Positions 40,084 to 48,979 of a stretch of DNA of 55,563 nucleotides are shown in pieces. The first letter of the stretch is position 1, and each line of letters begins with the position of its first letter. Source of the stretch: Bacteroidaceae bacterium (GTDB lineage Bacteria; Bacteroidota; Bacteroidia; Bacteroidales; Bacteroidaceae); contig JAFUYM010000051.1 of assembly GCA_017470525.1 (NCBI GenBank), positions 1-55,563 of the forward strand, given 5' to 3'. The translations under genes and the position numbers were made by a program. Below the pieces are notes generated by a model. That model was given only the letters and a program-made list of their open reading frames with translations. It did not search any database and was not told the origin of the DNA.

Positions 40084-41589
40084 ATGAGAAAGAAATTATT
40101 GACTTTGGGAATGAGTCTGCTGTTATGCTGTGTATGGGTCAGTGCACAGAAGGCAGATAAAAATGAATTGCAGCAACGTGCAGAGAGTGAGTACGCGAAA
40201 GGCAATCCGATTGCTGCACGTGCATTGTACATCAAGGCTTTCGAGAGTTACGTGAACAACGGAAATCTGAAACAAGGTGTGGATTGCGGTGTGAAGGCAA
40301 ATAAATTGTATTATGAGAAGGAAAACCTCTACAAGGAGGCTTTTGACTTGTTGCGTCGCATTGACCAGACCATTGAGGCAAAGGGGACGGGAGCGAACAA
40401 GTCCTCTTTGCACTACTGGACCTCGAAGGAGCGTCATCTGATGTATATGAAGATGAGGAAAATGGAGAGCGCCAAGGAGCAGATGGGCAACATGGAGAAT
40501 CACGCCAATGCCTCGGGCGATGAGGCTGTGAAGAACGACTTGCTTTATACCAAGACTATCTATTACTACACCTCTGGGCAGAACGAAAAAGGCAATGCCA
40601 CCTTCAAGGAGATGGCAGACAAACTCACTGCCAGCAAGGACTATGGCAAGATGGAAGATGCCTACCAGACACTCATCGCCAACGGTCGCAGGAGCAACAA
40701 TGCCACCCTGGTGGCACAGAGTTATAAGAGTTATGTGGCATGGAAAGACTCTGCCAATGCCTTGGCGCTGGCTGATACAGTGGGTGTGCTGAAGCAGCAG
40801 ATAGCCGACCACGAAGCCACTATCGAGGAGAAAGACAGTTCGCTCACCGCCCGTCAGGCAGTCATCGTCGGACTCAGCATCCTTGCCGCTATCCTTGCCG
40901 CCGCCTTGGTGCTGGGAGTCATCGTACTGATGCGTTATATTCTCTTAACCCGAAAGCAGAAGAAGACAATCCGACTGTTGAACGAAAGCAATGCTTTGAA
41001 AGCGAAGTTCATCAACAATATTTCCGCCCAAATGGCTCCTACCTTGAAAAAACTTGATGGTCGCACCCTAGAGGTAAAGGCACTGCTGGATTTCTCCGAC
41101 CATATCCAAACCCTTTCGGAACTGGAGAATGCGACGGATGGCTCTATCGAAATGGAGGAAACACAAATGGCTTCGTTCTGTGATGGCATCATGGACTCTA
41201 TCCGTGACAAAGTGAAGAGTGGGGTAGCACTGAAGGTGGAAGCCCCCAAAATGAGCGTCAGAATCAACAAGGAGTATGTTTCGCATATCCTGCAGCATTT
41301 GCTGGGTAATGCTGCTCTTTACACGCCCGAGGGTGGGCATATCACTCTGGAATTTAAGAAACGCGGCGCCCACAAGCATCAGTTCCTTGTGTCCGATACG
41401 GGTTGTGGCATTCCCGAGGAGCAACGTGAAGAAATCTTCAAACCCTTCCGTGAAATTCGCGACCTCACCACGGGTGATGGTCTGGGCTTGCCTATCTGCA
41501 AGCAGATGGCACTTAAGATGGATGGTGACCTCGATATAGACCCTGCCTTTACCAAGGGCACTCGTTTCGTGCTCAATTTGCACGATTGA
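40084..41589 (+). CDS. TPR-containing sensor histidine kinase without phospho-acceptor histidine
   Basis: 501 residues. Signal peptide (1-21), a helical TPR-like sensor region (about 25-250), a transmembrane segment (VIVGLSILAAILAAALVLGV, about 260-285), then a dimerisation helix and an ATPase domain with N box LLGNAALYTPEGG, G1 DTGCGIPEE and G2 GDGLGLPICK. The usual FxNNISHEIRTPL motif reads FINNISAQMAPTL, so the histidine is replaced by Ala315. ATP binding seems intact but autophosphorylation on that site is impossible. It may act as a pseudokinase or partner of another kinase. No response regulator is adjacent. Confidence 0.82.
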   Translation: MRKKLLTLGMSLLLCCVWVSAQKADKNELQQRAESEYAKGNPIAARALYIKAFESYVNNGNLKQGVDCGVKANKLYYEKENLYKEAFDLLRRIDQTIEAKGTGANKSSLHYWTSKERHLMYMKMRKMESAKEQMGNMENHANASGDEAVKNDLLYTKTIYYYTSGQNEKGNATFKEMADKLTASKDYGKMEDAYQTLIANGRRSNNATLVAQSYKSYVAWKDSANALALADTVGVLKQQIADHEATIEEKDSSLTARQAVIVGLSILAAILAAALVLGVIVLMRYILLTRKQKKTIRLLNESNALKAKFINNISAQMAPTLKKLDGRTLEVKALLDFSDHIQTLSELENATDGSIEMEETQMASFCDGIMDSIRDKVKSGVALKVEAPKMSVRINKEYVSHILQHLLGNAALYTPEGGHITLEFKKRGAHKHQFLVSDTGCGIPEEQREEIFKPFREIRDLTTGDGLGLPICKQMALKMDGDLDIDPAFTKGTRFVLNLHD

Positions 41590-41595
41590 CATCGT

Positions 41596-42051
41596 TTATC
41601 GCAGTGCCATGGCTGAATACATGACGGGAACGTAGCGAAGGAACTTGCCGAGGGATGTCCAGAAGATGACGCCCCAGATGTTGGCACGGAGTATGCCGAG
41701 AGATATGGAAATGGCGGTTCCGAAAACGGGAAGGAAGGAGAAGGCGGATATCCATGAACCGCGTTTCTCCACGTAGTCGCGGGTTCGTCGGAGCCGACGT
41801 TCCTTGATGTGCATCCAATGGGAAATGGTTTCGATGTTGGCGATGCGTCCGATGAAGTAGTTGAACAAACTGCCCAACACATTGCCGATGGTGCCACTGA
41901 TGAGGGTAAGGAAAGGGTCCATGCCCGTGGTGGCAATGAGGGTTGCCATGACTGCCTCGGAACTGAAGGGGACGAAGGTGCCAGCGAGGAAGGATGCCAT
42001 CGCCATGCCCAGATAGCCGTATTCTAAGAAGAACTGATTGAGTGAATCCAT
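41596..42051 (-). CDS. YqaA/DedA-like SNARE-associated membrane protein
   Basis: 151 residues from the ATG at 42051 (MDSLNQFFLEYGYLGMAMAS). The glycine/phenylalanine pattern of the first segments (FLAGTFVPFSSEAVMATLIA; SGTIGNVLGSLFNYFIGR) and the later FLPVFGTAISISLG are those of the SNARE-associated Golgi/YqaA group, an inner-membrane family related to DedA flippase-like proteins. Substrate unknown. It is 26 nt after the next upstream gene and 6 nt from the end of the convergent kinase gene. Confidence 0.85.
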   Translation of the reverse strand: MDSLNQFFLEYGYLGMAMASFLAGTFVPFSSEAVMATLIATTGMDPFLTLISGTIGNVLGSLFNYFIGRIANIETISHWMHIKERRLRRTRDYVEKRGSWISAFSFLPVFGTAISISLGILRANIWGVIFWTSLGKFLRYVPVMYSAMALR

Positions 42052-42077
42052 GAGTCGATTGATATTTGGGCAATGGG

Positions 42078-43082
42078 TTAGAAGATGTTGTCTGTCAGGA
42101 AGGAAACTGTGGGTTGCAGGTGGTCGAGGTATTGCAGGACAAGTACCACAATACCGAGCAGGAGCAGGATGAGGCAATAGATGTGGGAGAATTTCGTGTG
42201 GGTGAGGGTGAAGAAATGACCGAATACGATGGCGGTATCAACCATCAGGAGTGCCAGAAGGGTATAGAAGAAGGTGGGTTGGAATCCGATGAAGAGGAGA
42301 AGGCAAATGCCGTGAAGGATGATGGCATTGTAGATGAGTCGTGTGCGAGTCTTGTCTTTGTATTGATGGAGGAAGAAATCGAAAGCACCTGACAGGAAAA
42401 GCAGAATCATATAGGCGAAGATGAGAAGGTCGTTGAGGCTGAGTTGGGTGTAGTCGTACCCATGGAAACTGATGATTGCCGACAGGTGGGAGAGGTAGTC
42501 CCGTGTGTGGTCGGTGAGCAAGGCAATGCCACCGTAGAACCAATAGGGCAACATGATGGCAAGCAGGGAAGCGGCAAAGCATCGCAGGGAGAGGGAACGG
42601 AAGTATTTCTGGATGAGCCAATAGACGGGGATGAGCCAAAGGAGATGGGGGAAGACCAGTGATGCCAGTGAAAGGATGAGGTGGGTGGAGAAGGAGAAGA
42701 TGGGGCTGGGCATCTGGTAGGTGGAGAAGAGGGGAAAGAAAGCGAGTAGGGAGGCGAGCATCACGATGCAGCCAGGCTGAAACTGATGAACAGGTACTGC
42801 CCACGCCAGAAGAAAGGCAAGCATACTGCCCAACATGCGTGAACTGACACGTAACAGATTGTGGGTATTGTTCAGTTCTGCCATGATATAGACGGAAAGG
42901 GTGGCACAGAATGCGCTGAGACAGAGAGACCAAACGCCATCTTGCAGGAAGGTGGGCAGGTGTTGCCATAATCCGTAGTCGATGGTGGAGAAGGTGTCGG
43001 GTGTCTGAACCGCAGGCAGGATGAACCACAGGGCAATGGCAATGGCTCCCACGATGGGGAGGGTGCTTTGGCTGTGAGCCAT
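42078..43082 (-). CDS. Polytopic inner-membrane protein of unknown function
   Basis: 334 residues from the ATG at 43082 (MAHSQSTLPIVGAIAIALWF). Roughly nine hydrophobic helices are visible, with short loops; no conserved motif is recognised. The in-frame ATG at 43151 lies upstream of the promoter and is rejected. It is co-directional with and close to the YqaA gene, so they probably form one unit. Confidence 0.7.
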   Translation of the reverse strand: MAHSQSTLPIVGAIAIALWFILPAVQTPDTFSTIDYGLWQHLPTFLQDGVWSLCLSAFCATLSVYIMAELNNTHNLLRVSSRMLGSMLAFLLAWAVPVHQFQPGCIVMLASLLAFFPLFSTYQMPSPIFSFSTHLILSLASLVFPHLLWLIPVYWLIQKYFRSLSLRCFAASLLAIMLPYWFYGGIALLTDHTRDYLSHLSAIISFHGYDYTQLSLNDLLIFAYMILLFLSGAFDFFLHQYKDKTRTRLIYNAIILHGICLLLFIGFQPTFFYTLLALLMVDTAIVFGHFFTLTHTKFSHIYCLILLLLGIVVLVLQYLDHLQPTVSFLTDNIF

Positions 43083-43138
43083 ACTTTTCTGGAAGTTGAG
43101 TTTCACGTCTGGAGCAGGGTAAAATGTTAAATCGGGCA

Positions 43139-43146
43139 CAAAGGTA
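43139..43146 (-). promoter_or_regulatory. -7 promoter element of the 43082 membrane gene
   Basis: Read on the - strand: TACCTTTG, 57 nt before the start at 43082. Confidence 0.65.
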
Positions 43147-43156
43147 AGCATTTTTT

Positions 43157-43190
43157 AATTCATAATTCATAATTTATAATTCATAATTCA
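43157..43190. repeat. ATTCATAATTCAT-type simple repeat
   Basis: Several near-tandem copies of AATTCAT (with a TTTAT variant) between the divergent promoters of the 43082 gene and miaB; related tracts occur at 21117-21140 and 55321-55334. It is a short interspersed repeat common between genes in this window. Confidence 0.6.
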
Positions 43191-43273
43191 CCATTCGGAG
43201 TGTTTTTTCCGACAAGAAATGCGCTTGATAGCAAATTATGAATTGTGAATGATGAATTATGAATTTATTTTTG

Positions 43274-43281
43274 TACCTTTG
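43274..43281 (+). promoter_or_regulatory. -7 promoter element of miaB
   Basis: TACCTTTG, 28 nt before the ATG at 43309. Confidence 0.7.
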
Positions 43282-43308
43282 CACCTGATTTTGTACAAAA
43301 CATTCTTA

Positions 43309-44619
43309 ATGAAGAAACTTTTTATTGAGACTTATGGCTGCCAAATGAACGTGGCGGACAGTGAAGTCATTGCCTCTGTCATGAAGATGGCGGGATATGA
43401 TACCTGTGAATCGATTGATGAGGCAGATGCTATTTTGCTGAACACTTGTTCCGTGCGTGAAAATGCAGAAAATAAGATATATAACCGACTCGAAACGCTT
43501 TATTCACTGAAGAAGAAACGGCACGGGCTGATTGTAGGCGTGGTGGGATGTATGGCTGAGCGTGTGAAGGAAGACCTTATCGAGCATCATCACGTTGACC
43601 TCGTAGCAGGTCCTGATGCTTACCTGTCATTACCAGAACTGTTTGCTGCTGCCGAGGTGGGCGAAAAAGCCATCAACATAGAGTTGAGTACGACGGAGAC
43701 CTATCGTGACATCATTCCAGAGCGTGTGTGTGGAGGTCATGTGAGCGGTTTCGTGAGCATCATGCGTGGCTGCAACAACTTTTGCCACTACTGCATTGTA
43801 CCTTACACTCGAGGGAGGGAACGGAGCCGCGAGGTGGATAGCATCCTGAACGAGGTGAAAGATCTGAAGAAAAGGGGATTTAAGGAAGTGACGCTGTTGG
43901 GGCAGAATGTGAACAGTTACCAGTGCGGAGAAGTGGGATTCCCCCAATTGCTTGTCATTGTGGCAGAGGCAGTTCCCGATATGCGCATTCGTTTCACTAC
44001 ATCGCATCCCAAGGACATGAGTGATGAAACCTTGGAAGTGATTGCAGCCCATCAGAACATCTGCCGCCACATTCATCTGCCTGTGCAGAGTGGCAGCAAC
44101 CGCATCCTGAAACTGATGAACAGGAAATACACTCGTGAGTGGTATTTAGACCGTGTGGCTGCCATTCGTCGCATCTTGCCCGACTGCGGTCTGACGACCG
44201 ATATTTTTGTGGGCTATCATTCTGAGACGGAGGATGACCACCAGTTGTCGCTGTCGCTGATGCGGGAGTGTGGCTATGATTCCGCTTTCATGTTTAAATA
44301 TTCGGAACGTCCAGGTACATACGCTTCAAAGCATCTGCCTGACGATGTGCCAGAAGAGACGAAGATTCGGCGTCTGAACGAGATGATTGCCTTGCAGAAC
44401 CTGTTGTCGGCAGAGAGTTACAAGAAAGATGTGGGCAAAACATTCGAGATATTGGTGGAGGGAGTGTCGAAGCGTAGCAAGGAGCAGTTGTTTGGTCGTA
44501 CACCACAAAACAAGGTGGTTATCTTCGACCGTGGCAATCATCATATTGGCGACTTCGTGAAGGTGAAAGTGACAGATTCCAGTTCAGCAACCTTAAAAGG
44601 CATTGAAATCCATGAGTAA
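43309..44619 (+). CDS. miaB: tRNA-2-methylthio-N6-dimethylallyladenosine synthase MiaB
   Basis: 436 residues from MKKLFIETYGCQMN. The N-terminal methylthiotransferase domain has its three cluster cysteines (YGCQMN, LLNTCSVREN, VVGCMAER), the radical-SAM motif is RGCNNFCHYCIVPYTRGRE, and a TRAM domain ends the protein. It thiomethylates A37 of tRNAs. It heads the packed operon miaB-ftsX-DUF3098-uppP-truB-queA-folK, overlapping ftsX by 8 nt. The in-frame ATG at 43249 lies upstream of the promoter. Confidence 0.95.
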   Translation: MKKLFIETYGCQMNVADSEVIASVMKMAGYDTCESIDEADAILLNTCSVRENAENKIYNRLETLYSLKKKRHGLIVGVVGCMAERVKEDLIEHHHVDLVAGPDAYLSLPELFAAAEVGEKAINIELSTTETYRDIIPERVCGGHVSGFVSIMRGCNNFCHYCIVPYTRGRERSREVDSILNEVKDLKKRGFKEVTLLGQNVNSYQCGEVGFPQLLVIVAEAVPDMRIRFTTSHPKDMSDETLEVIAAHQNICRHIHLPVQSGSNRILKLMNRKYTREWYLDRVAAIRRILPDCGLTTDIFVGYHSETEDDHQLSLSLMRECGYDSAFMFKYSERPGTYASKHLPDDVPEETKIRRLNEMIALQNLLSAESYKKDVGKTFEILVEGVSKRSKEQLFGRTPQNKVVIFDRGNHHIGDFVKVKVTDSSSATLKGIEIHE

Positions 44620-45481
44620 GAAAAGACATTCATTCCTCAACACGCAATTCATCACGGCGACCATCAGCACTACGTTGGTGCTGGTGTTGCTGGGAGTTAT
44701 CGTGCTTTTTGTCCTGACAGCGCAAAATCTTTCCACCTTTGTGAAAGAGAACATCAATATCAGTGTACTTATCAGTGATGATTTGGATGGCCTGCAAATT
44801 AGGAAGATGGAGACGACCCTTCGGCAGGCTCCTTACACCAAGAGCGTTGAATATATCTCAAAGGAAGAAGCCCTTCGGGAGGAGATTGTGGCACAGGGCA
44901 TCGACCCGGCTGAATTCATCGGCATGAATCCTTACACGGCTTCTTTTGAAATCAAAATCAATGCAGAACATGCCAATCCCGACAGCATCGGAGCAGCAGT
45001 GAAGGAACTGAAAGGTAACAGCAATGTGGTGGATGTCATCTATTCGAAAGACCTCATCAAGTCGGTGAACGACAACATTCGGAAGGTCAGCATCATTCTG
45101 CTCATCATTGCAGCATTGTTCACTTACATTTCCTTTGCTCTCATTAACAATACTGTAAGGCTGACCATCTTCTCCAAACGATTCATCATCAACACCATGA
45201 AGTTGGTGGGGGCCAGTTGGAGTTTCATCCGCCGTCCGTTCCTGACACGGGGATTTGTCTTGGGCATCCTCTCTGCTATCATTGCGGACGCTTTGCTAAT
45301 AGGGGGATTGTACTGGCTGTATAAGTTTGAACCACAAATCAGCACGGTCATCAACTTGCAAGCCATCCTGATAGTGTCGGCAGCGGTCTTCTTCTTCGGC
45401 ATCGTCATCACGTTCCTCTGCACGTTCCTCTCGCTCAATAAGTATCTGAAGATGAGCAGTAACGAACTCTATTATGTTTAG
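44612..45481 (+). CDS. ftsX: Cell division protein FtsX
   Basis: 289 residues. A first membrane helix near residues 15-40, a large extracytoplasmic loop (about 40-165, FVKENINISVLISDDLDG onward) and three C-terminal helices give the FtsX permease layout; QAPYTKSVEYISKEEALREE is characteristic. With FtsE it controls cell-wall hydrolases at the septum; ftsE is not in this window. The ATG at 44612 overlaps the miaB stop, so translation is coupled. Confidence 0.9.
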   Translation: MSKKRHSFLNTQFITATISTTLVLVLLGVIVLFVLTAQNLSTFVKENINISVLISDDLDGLQIRKMETTLRQAPYTKSVEYISKEEALREEIVAQGIDPAEFIGMNPYTASFEIKINAEHANPDSIGAAVKELKGNSNVVDVIYSKDLIKSVNDNIRKVSIILLIIAALFTYISFALINNTVRLTIFSKRFIINTMKLVGASWSFIRRPFLTRGFVLGILSAIIADALLIGGLYWLYKFEPQISTVINLQAILIVSAAVFFFGIVITFLCTFLSLNKYLKMSSNELYYV

Positions 45482-45514
45482 TCAATCGATAATTCATAAA
45501 ATATATTCATTATA

Positions 45515-45745
45515 ATGAAGAACTTTGCATTTACAAAAATCAATTACATCCTGCTGGTGGTAGGATTCTTAATCATTGTTGTGGGATTCATCCTCATGTC
45601 GGGGGATGCCACGACAGAAGAGGCTTTCAATCCAGACATTTTCAGCGATACACGTATCAAAGTGGCACCGATGGTGTGTCTGTTCGGTTTTTTGTTCGAG
45701 ATTGTTGCCATCCTTTGGCCTGCAAAGAAAGAACAGAAGGATTAA
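45515..45745 (+). CDS. DUF3098 family small membrane protein
   Basis: 76 residues with two hydrophobic segments (YILLVVGFLIIVVGFILMSG and VCLFGFLFEIVAILW). In Bacteroidetes this family typically sits between ftsX and uppP, exactly as here (33 nt after ftsX). Function unknown; a role near the division or lipid-carrier machinery is suggested by its constant place. Confidence 0.88.
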   Translation: MKNFAFTKINYILLVVGFLIIVVGFILMSGDATTEEAFNPDIFSDTRIKVAPMVCLFGFLFEIVAILWPAKKEQKD

Positions 45746-45816
45746 ACATTTGAAGTACTAAAATCATCGAGGCGACAGACCTTTGTCTGTTGTCTATTGC
45801 CAATAAAAACAAAACT

Positions 45817-46632
45817 ATGGATTGGATTCAAGCATTGATATTGGGAATTGTGCAGGGGCTTACCGAATACCTCCCTGTCAGCAGTAGCGGACACCTCCAA
45901 ATCGGGCAGCACCTCTTAGGTGTGGAAGAAGCAGGTGGACTCACCTTCGACATCGTTGTGCATGTCGCAACCGTACTCTCCACTCTGGTTGTGCTTCGGA
46001 AAGAAGTGACGTGGATATTCAATGGTCTTTTCAAGTGGGACGGAAAGTTGAATGATGAGCAGAAATATGCGCTTAACATTCTCATTTCGATGATTCCTAT
46101 AGGCATCGTGGGTCTCTTTTTCAAAGACTATGTCGATGCCATCTTCGAAGGCAGCCTCACCATTGTGGGTGTATGCCTCTTGGTGACGGCATTTCTGTTG
46201 GCACTCACCCATTTCTACAAGCCACAGGAAAGAGAAGAAATCTCCCCCCTCCATGCCTTTATCATCGGTGTGGCACAGGCATGTGCCGTGTTGCCAGGAC
46301 TCTCTCGAAGTGGTTCCACTATTGCCACAGGACTCTTGATTGGCAACAGCCGCAAAAGTCTGGCACAGTTCTCATTCTTGATGGTCATTCCCCCCATTCT
46401 GGGTGAGGCGTTGCTTGACTTCAAGCATCTTGTAGCACCCAGTGCCGAATACATCGCCGAGCATGGAGAGGCAGCACAAATCCCCTTCATCGTATTGGCA
46501 GTAGGTTTCGTGGCTGCATTCATCAGCGGCTGCTTCGCATGCAAGTGGATGATTGATTTCGTGAAGAAGTGCAAACTCATCTATTTCGCCATCTACTGCG
46601 CCATCGTCGGCATCCTTGCCATCTGCCTGTAA
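45817..46632 (+). CDS. uppP: Undecaprenyl-diphosphatase
   Basis: 271 residues, the normal BacA length, with about eight membrane helices. [19 protein letters not shown] carries the catalytic Glu and Ser/His motif, and [14 protein letters not shown] the second conserved region. It dephosphorylates undecaprenyl pyrophosphate to recycle the lipid carrier for peptidoglycan and other glycans, and gives bacitracin tolerance when abundant. It follows DUF3098 and precedes truB. Confidence 0.95.
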   Translation: MDWIQALILGIVQGLTEYLPVSSSGHLQIGQHLLGVEEAGGLTFDIVVHVATVLSTLVVLRKEVTWIFNGLFKWDGKLNDEQKYALNILISMIPIGIVGLFFKDYVDAIFEGSLTIVGVCLLVTAFLLALTHFYKPQEREEISPLHAFIIGVAQACAVLPGLSRSGSTIATGLLIGNSRKSLAQFSFLMVIPPILGEALLDFKHLVAPSAEYIAEHGEAAQIPFIVLAVGFVAAFISGCFACKWMIDFVKKCKLIYFAIYCAIVGILAICL

Positions 46633-46643
46633 TTCCTCACTCC

Positions 46644-47444
46644 ATGAACCCTCAGGCAGGTGAAATACTTATCTTCAACAAGCCCTATCGCTGGACTTCC
46701 TTCAACGTGGTGGCAAAAGTGCGAGGCGAACTCTCGCATCGGCTGGGCGTGAAGAAACTGAAGGTGGGGCATGCTGGCACACTCGACCCCTTGGCAACGG
46801 GGGTGCTCATCATCTGCACAGGCAAGAAGACTAAACTGATAGATGAACTCCAGGCACATACGAAAGAGTATGTAGCCACCATCAAACTCGGTGCCACCAC
46901 TCCCTCCTTCGATATGGAAACCACTGAAGATGCCACCTTCCCCACCGACCACATCACCCGTGCCTTGGTGGAGGAGAAACTTAAAGCCTTCCAAGGGTGC
47001 ATCGAGCAAATTCCACCCACCTTCTCAGCCGTGAAGGTCGATGGAAAACGCGCTTTCAAGTATGCAAGAAAAGGAGAGAACGTGGACCTGAAACCCAAAA
47101 TACTGGTCATCGACGAACTCGAAATCCTGCACTTTGGTGAGGTGGAGAACACATCCGATGACGAAGAGAAAGACCCACGGGAACGCATTAAGTATCAAAG
47201 TGGAAACTTGAAAGGTACCCACCTCTCCCTCACCATTCGCGTGGTGTGCAGCAAAGGCACCTACATCCGCGCCTTGGCACGAGATATCGGGTTGGCACTC
47301 GGTTCGGGCGGTTACCTCACAGGACTCATCCGCACTCGCATCGGCAAATACACACTCCACGACTGCATGGACATCAACGACTTTCCTGCATGGCTCGACA
47401 GCCAACCGCTCGAAATTTCCAAACCAGAAGAAACTTGTAAATAG
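46644..47444 (+). CDS. truB: tRNA pseudouridine(55) synthase TruB
   Basis: 266 residues from MNPQAGEILIFNKPYRWTSF. The catalytic aspartate lies in HAGTLDPLATGVLIICTG, and VVCSKGTYIRALARDIG is the later conserved motif. It makes pseudouridine 55 in the T loop of tRNA. Between FGEVENTS and the LSLTIRVVCSKG strand there are about 25 extra, highly charged residues compared with the remembered consensus. The gene starts 11 nt after uppP. Confidence 0.94.
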   Translation: MNPQAGEILIFNKPYRWTSFNVVAKVRGELSHRLGVKKLKVGHAGTLDPLATGVLIICTGKKTKLIDELQAHTKEYVATIKLGATTPSFDMETTEDATFPTDHITRALVEEKLKAFQGCIEQIPPTFSAVKVDGKRAFKYARKGENVDLKPKILVIDELEILHFGEVENTSDDEEKDPRERIKYQSGNLKGTHLSLTIRVVCSKGTYIRALARDIGLALGSGGYLTGLIRTRIGKYTLHDCMDINDFPAWLDSQPLEISKPEETCK

Positions 47445-47471
47445 CAAATAGTCAAATAGTAAGATAAAGAT

Positions 47472-48554
47472 ATGAAACTTTCACAATTCAAGTTCAAACT
47501 CCCTGACGAGAAGATAGCACTCTATCCTCGCACTTACAATCCCGAAACGAAGTTCTACAATCGCGACGAAGCCAAACTCATGGTGGTACACAAATCGACA
47601 GGCGAAATAGAACACCGTCTCTTCAAGGAAATCACTGACTACTTTGAAGAGGGCGATGCCTTTGTCTTCAACGATACCAGAGTTTTTCCTGCCCGTCTTT
47701 ACGGCAACAAAGAAAAGACTGGTGCCCGCATTGAGGTGTTCCTGCTTCGCGAACTGAACGAGGAACTGCGCCTGTGGGACGTGCTTGTTGACCCAGCCCG
47801 AAAGATTCGTATTGGCAACAAACTCTACTTCGGACCCGACGAGTCGCTTGTCGCCGAAGTCATCGACAACACCACCTCTCGTGGTCGCACCCTCCGCTTC
47901 CTCTACGACGGTCCTCATGACGTGTTCAAGGAGACCCTCTATTCGTTAGGCGAAGCACCCATCCCCGACGACATTCGTATGCATCGTCCTGCCGAAGAGG
48001 AAGACCACGAGCGTTTTCAGAACATCTTTGCCCGCCATGAAGGAGCAGTCACAGTGCCCACCTCAGGACTTCATTTCTCTCGCGAGTTGATGAAGCGCAT
48101 GGAGATTCAGGGCATCGAACAGGCTTTCATCACCCTCCATGCAGGTTTGGGCAGTTTCCGTAGCATTGACGTGGAAGACCTCACCAAGCACAAGACAGAC
48201 TCCGAACAGATGTTCGTCAACAAAGAAGCCTGCGACATCGTGAACAAAGCCAAGGAGAACGGGCACAAAATCTGTGCCGTAGGCAACACCACCCTCCGTG
48301 CACTCGAAACGGCAGTGGGTCCAGGTGGTTTCATCAAGGAGTTTGAGGGATGGACCAACAAGTTCATCTTCCCTCCCTACGACTTCACCGTAGCCGATGC
48401 CGTTGTCGTCAATTTCCAGCCGCCACTCTCCACCATGCTCATGCTCATCACTGCCTTCGGAGGCTACGATGTTGTGATGAACGCCTACAAGGAGGCACTC
48501 AAGGGCGACTATCTGTTTGGCACCTTCGGTGATGCCATGCTTCTTATTGACTGA
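47472..48554 (+). CDS. queA: S-adenosylmethionine:tRNA ribosyltransferase-isomerase QueA
   Basis: 360 residues. FKFKLPDEKIALYP at the N terminus, FVFNDTRVFPARLYG, RHEGAVTVPTSGLHFS and TLHAGLGSFRSI are the family's conserved blocks. It transfers the ribose of SAM to preQ1 on tRNA, a step of queuosine synthesis. It follows truB by 27 nt, and its stop overlaps the folK start (TGATG). Confidence 0.95.
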   Translation: MKLSQFKFKLPDEKIALYPRTYNPETKFYNRDEAKLMVVHKSTGEIEHRLFKEITDYFEEGDAFVFNDTRVFPARLYGNKEKTGARIEVFLLRELNEELRLWDVLVDPARKIRIGNKLYFGPDESLVAEVIDNTTSRGRTLRFLYDGPHDVFKETLYSLGEAPIPDDIRMHRPAEEEDHERFQNIFARHEGAVTVPTSGLHFSRELMKRMEIQGIEQAFITLHAGLGSFRSIDVEDLTKHKTDSEQMFVNKEACDIVNKAKENGHKICAVGNTTLRALETAVGPGGFIKEFEGWTNKFIFPPYDFTVADAVVVNFQPPLSTMLMLITAFGGYDVVMNAYKEALKGDYLFGTFGDAMLLID

Positions 48555-48979
48555 TGCATACGGTTTATCTCTCACTCGGCACCAACCTTGGCAACAAGGA
48601 GCAGAACCTCCTGACAGCCATCAAGGAAATAGCAAGGCGGATTGGGTCTGTCAAGGCTCAGTCCGCCTTTATTGCTACCGAGCCATGGGGGTTCGACAGT
48701 CCTAACACCTTCCTTAATGCCGCCATCTGTGTCGAGACAGCGCTGTCTCCTATGGCACTGCTCCGCGAGACCCAACAGATTGAGCGCGACATGGGACGTA
48801 CCCAAAAGTCAACGGTCAACTCTCAACGGTCAACTCCCACCTATCACGACCGCATCATCGACATTGACATCCTCCTCTACGACGACCTCCACATCACCAC
48901 CCCCACACTCACCATCCCCCATCCACTTATGTATGAACGTGACTTCGTGCTCATACCATTAAAAGAAATTCTGACATGA
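48554..48979 (+). CDS. folK: 2-amino-4-hydroxy-6-hydroxymethyldihydropteridine pyrophosphokinase
   Basis: 141 residues. YLSLGTNLGNKEQNL at the N terminus, FIATEPWGFDSPNTFLNAA (pterin binding) and RIIDIDILLYDD (metal-binding aspartates) followed by IPHPLMYERDFVLIPL identify HPPK. It transfers pyrophosphate from ATP to the pterin in folate synthesis. A short in-frame tandem duplication (48809-48836, encoding part of KSTVNSQRSTP) lengthens the loop before YHDR. Start and stop overlap the neighbours. Confidence 0.94.
   Translation: MHTVYLSLGTNLGNKEQNLLTAIKEIARRIGSVKAQSAFIATEPWGFDSPNTFLNAAICVETALSPMALLRETQQIERDMGRTQKSTVNSQRSTPTYHDRIIDIDILLYDDLHITTPTLTIPHPLMYERDFVLIPLKEILT
48809..48836 (+). repeat. 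14-bp tandem duplication inside folK
   Basis: TCAACGGTCAACTC is repeated perfectly (48809-48822, 48823-48836). It resembles a family of TCAAC-type intergenic simple repeats I associate with Bacteroidales genomes, here retained in frame within a surface loop. Confidence 0.8.

Noticed and set aside
43157-43262. CRISPR-like array
   Set aside because: The units are 7-bp simple repeats with no constant spacer length or unique spacers.
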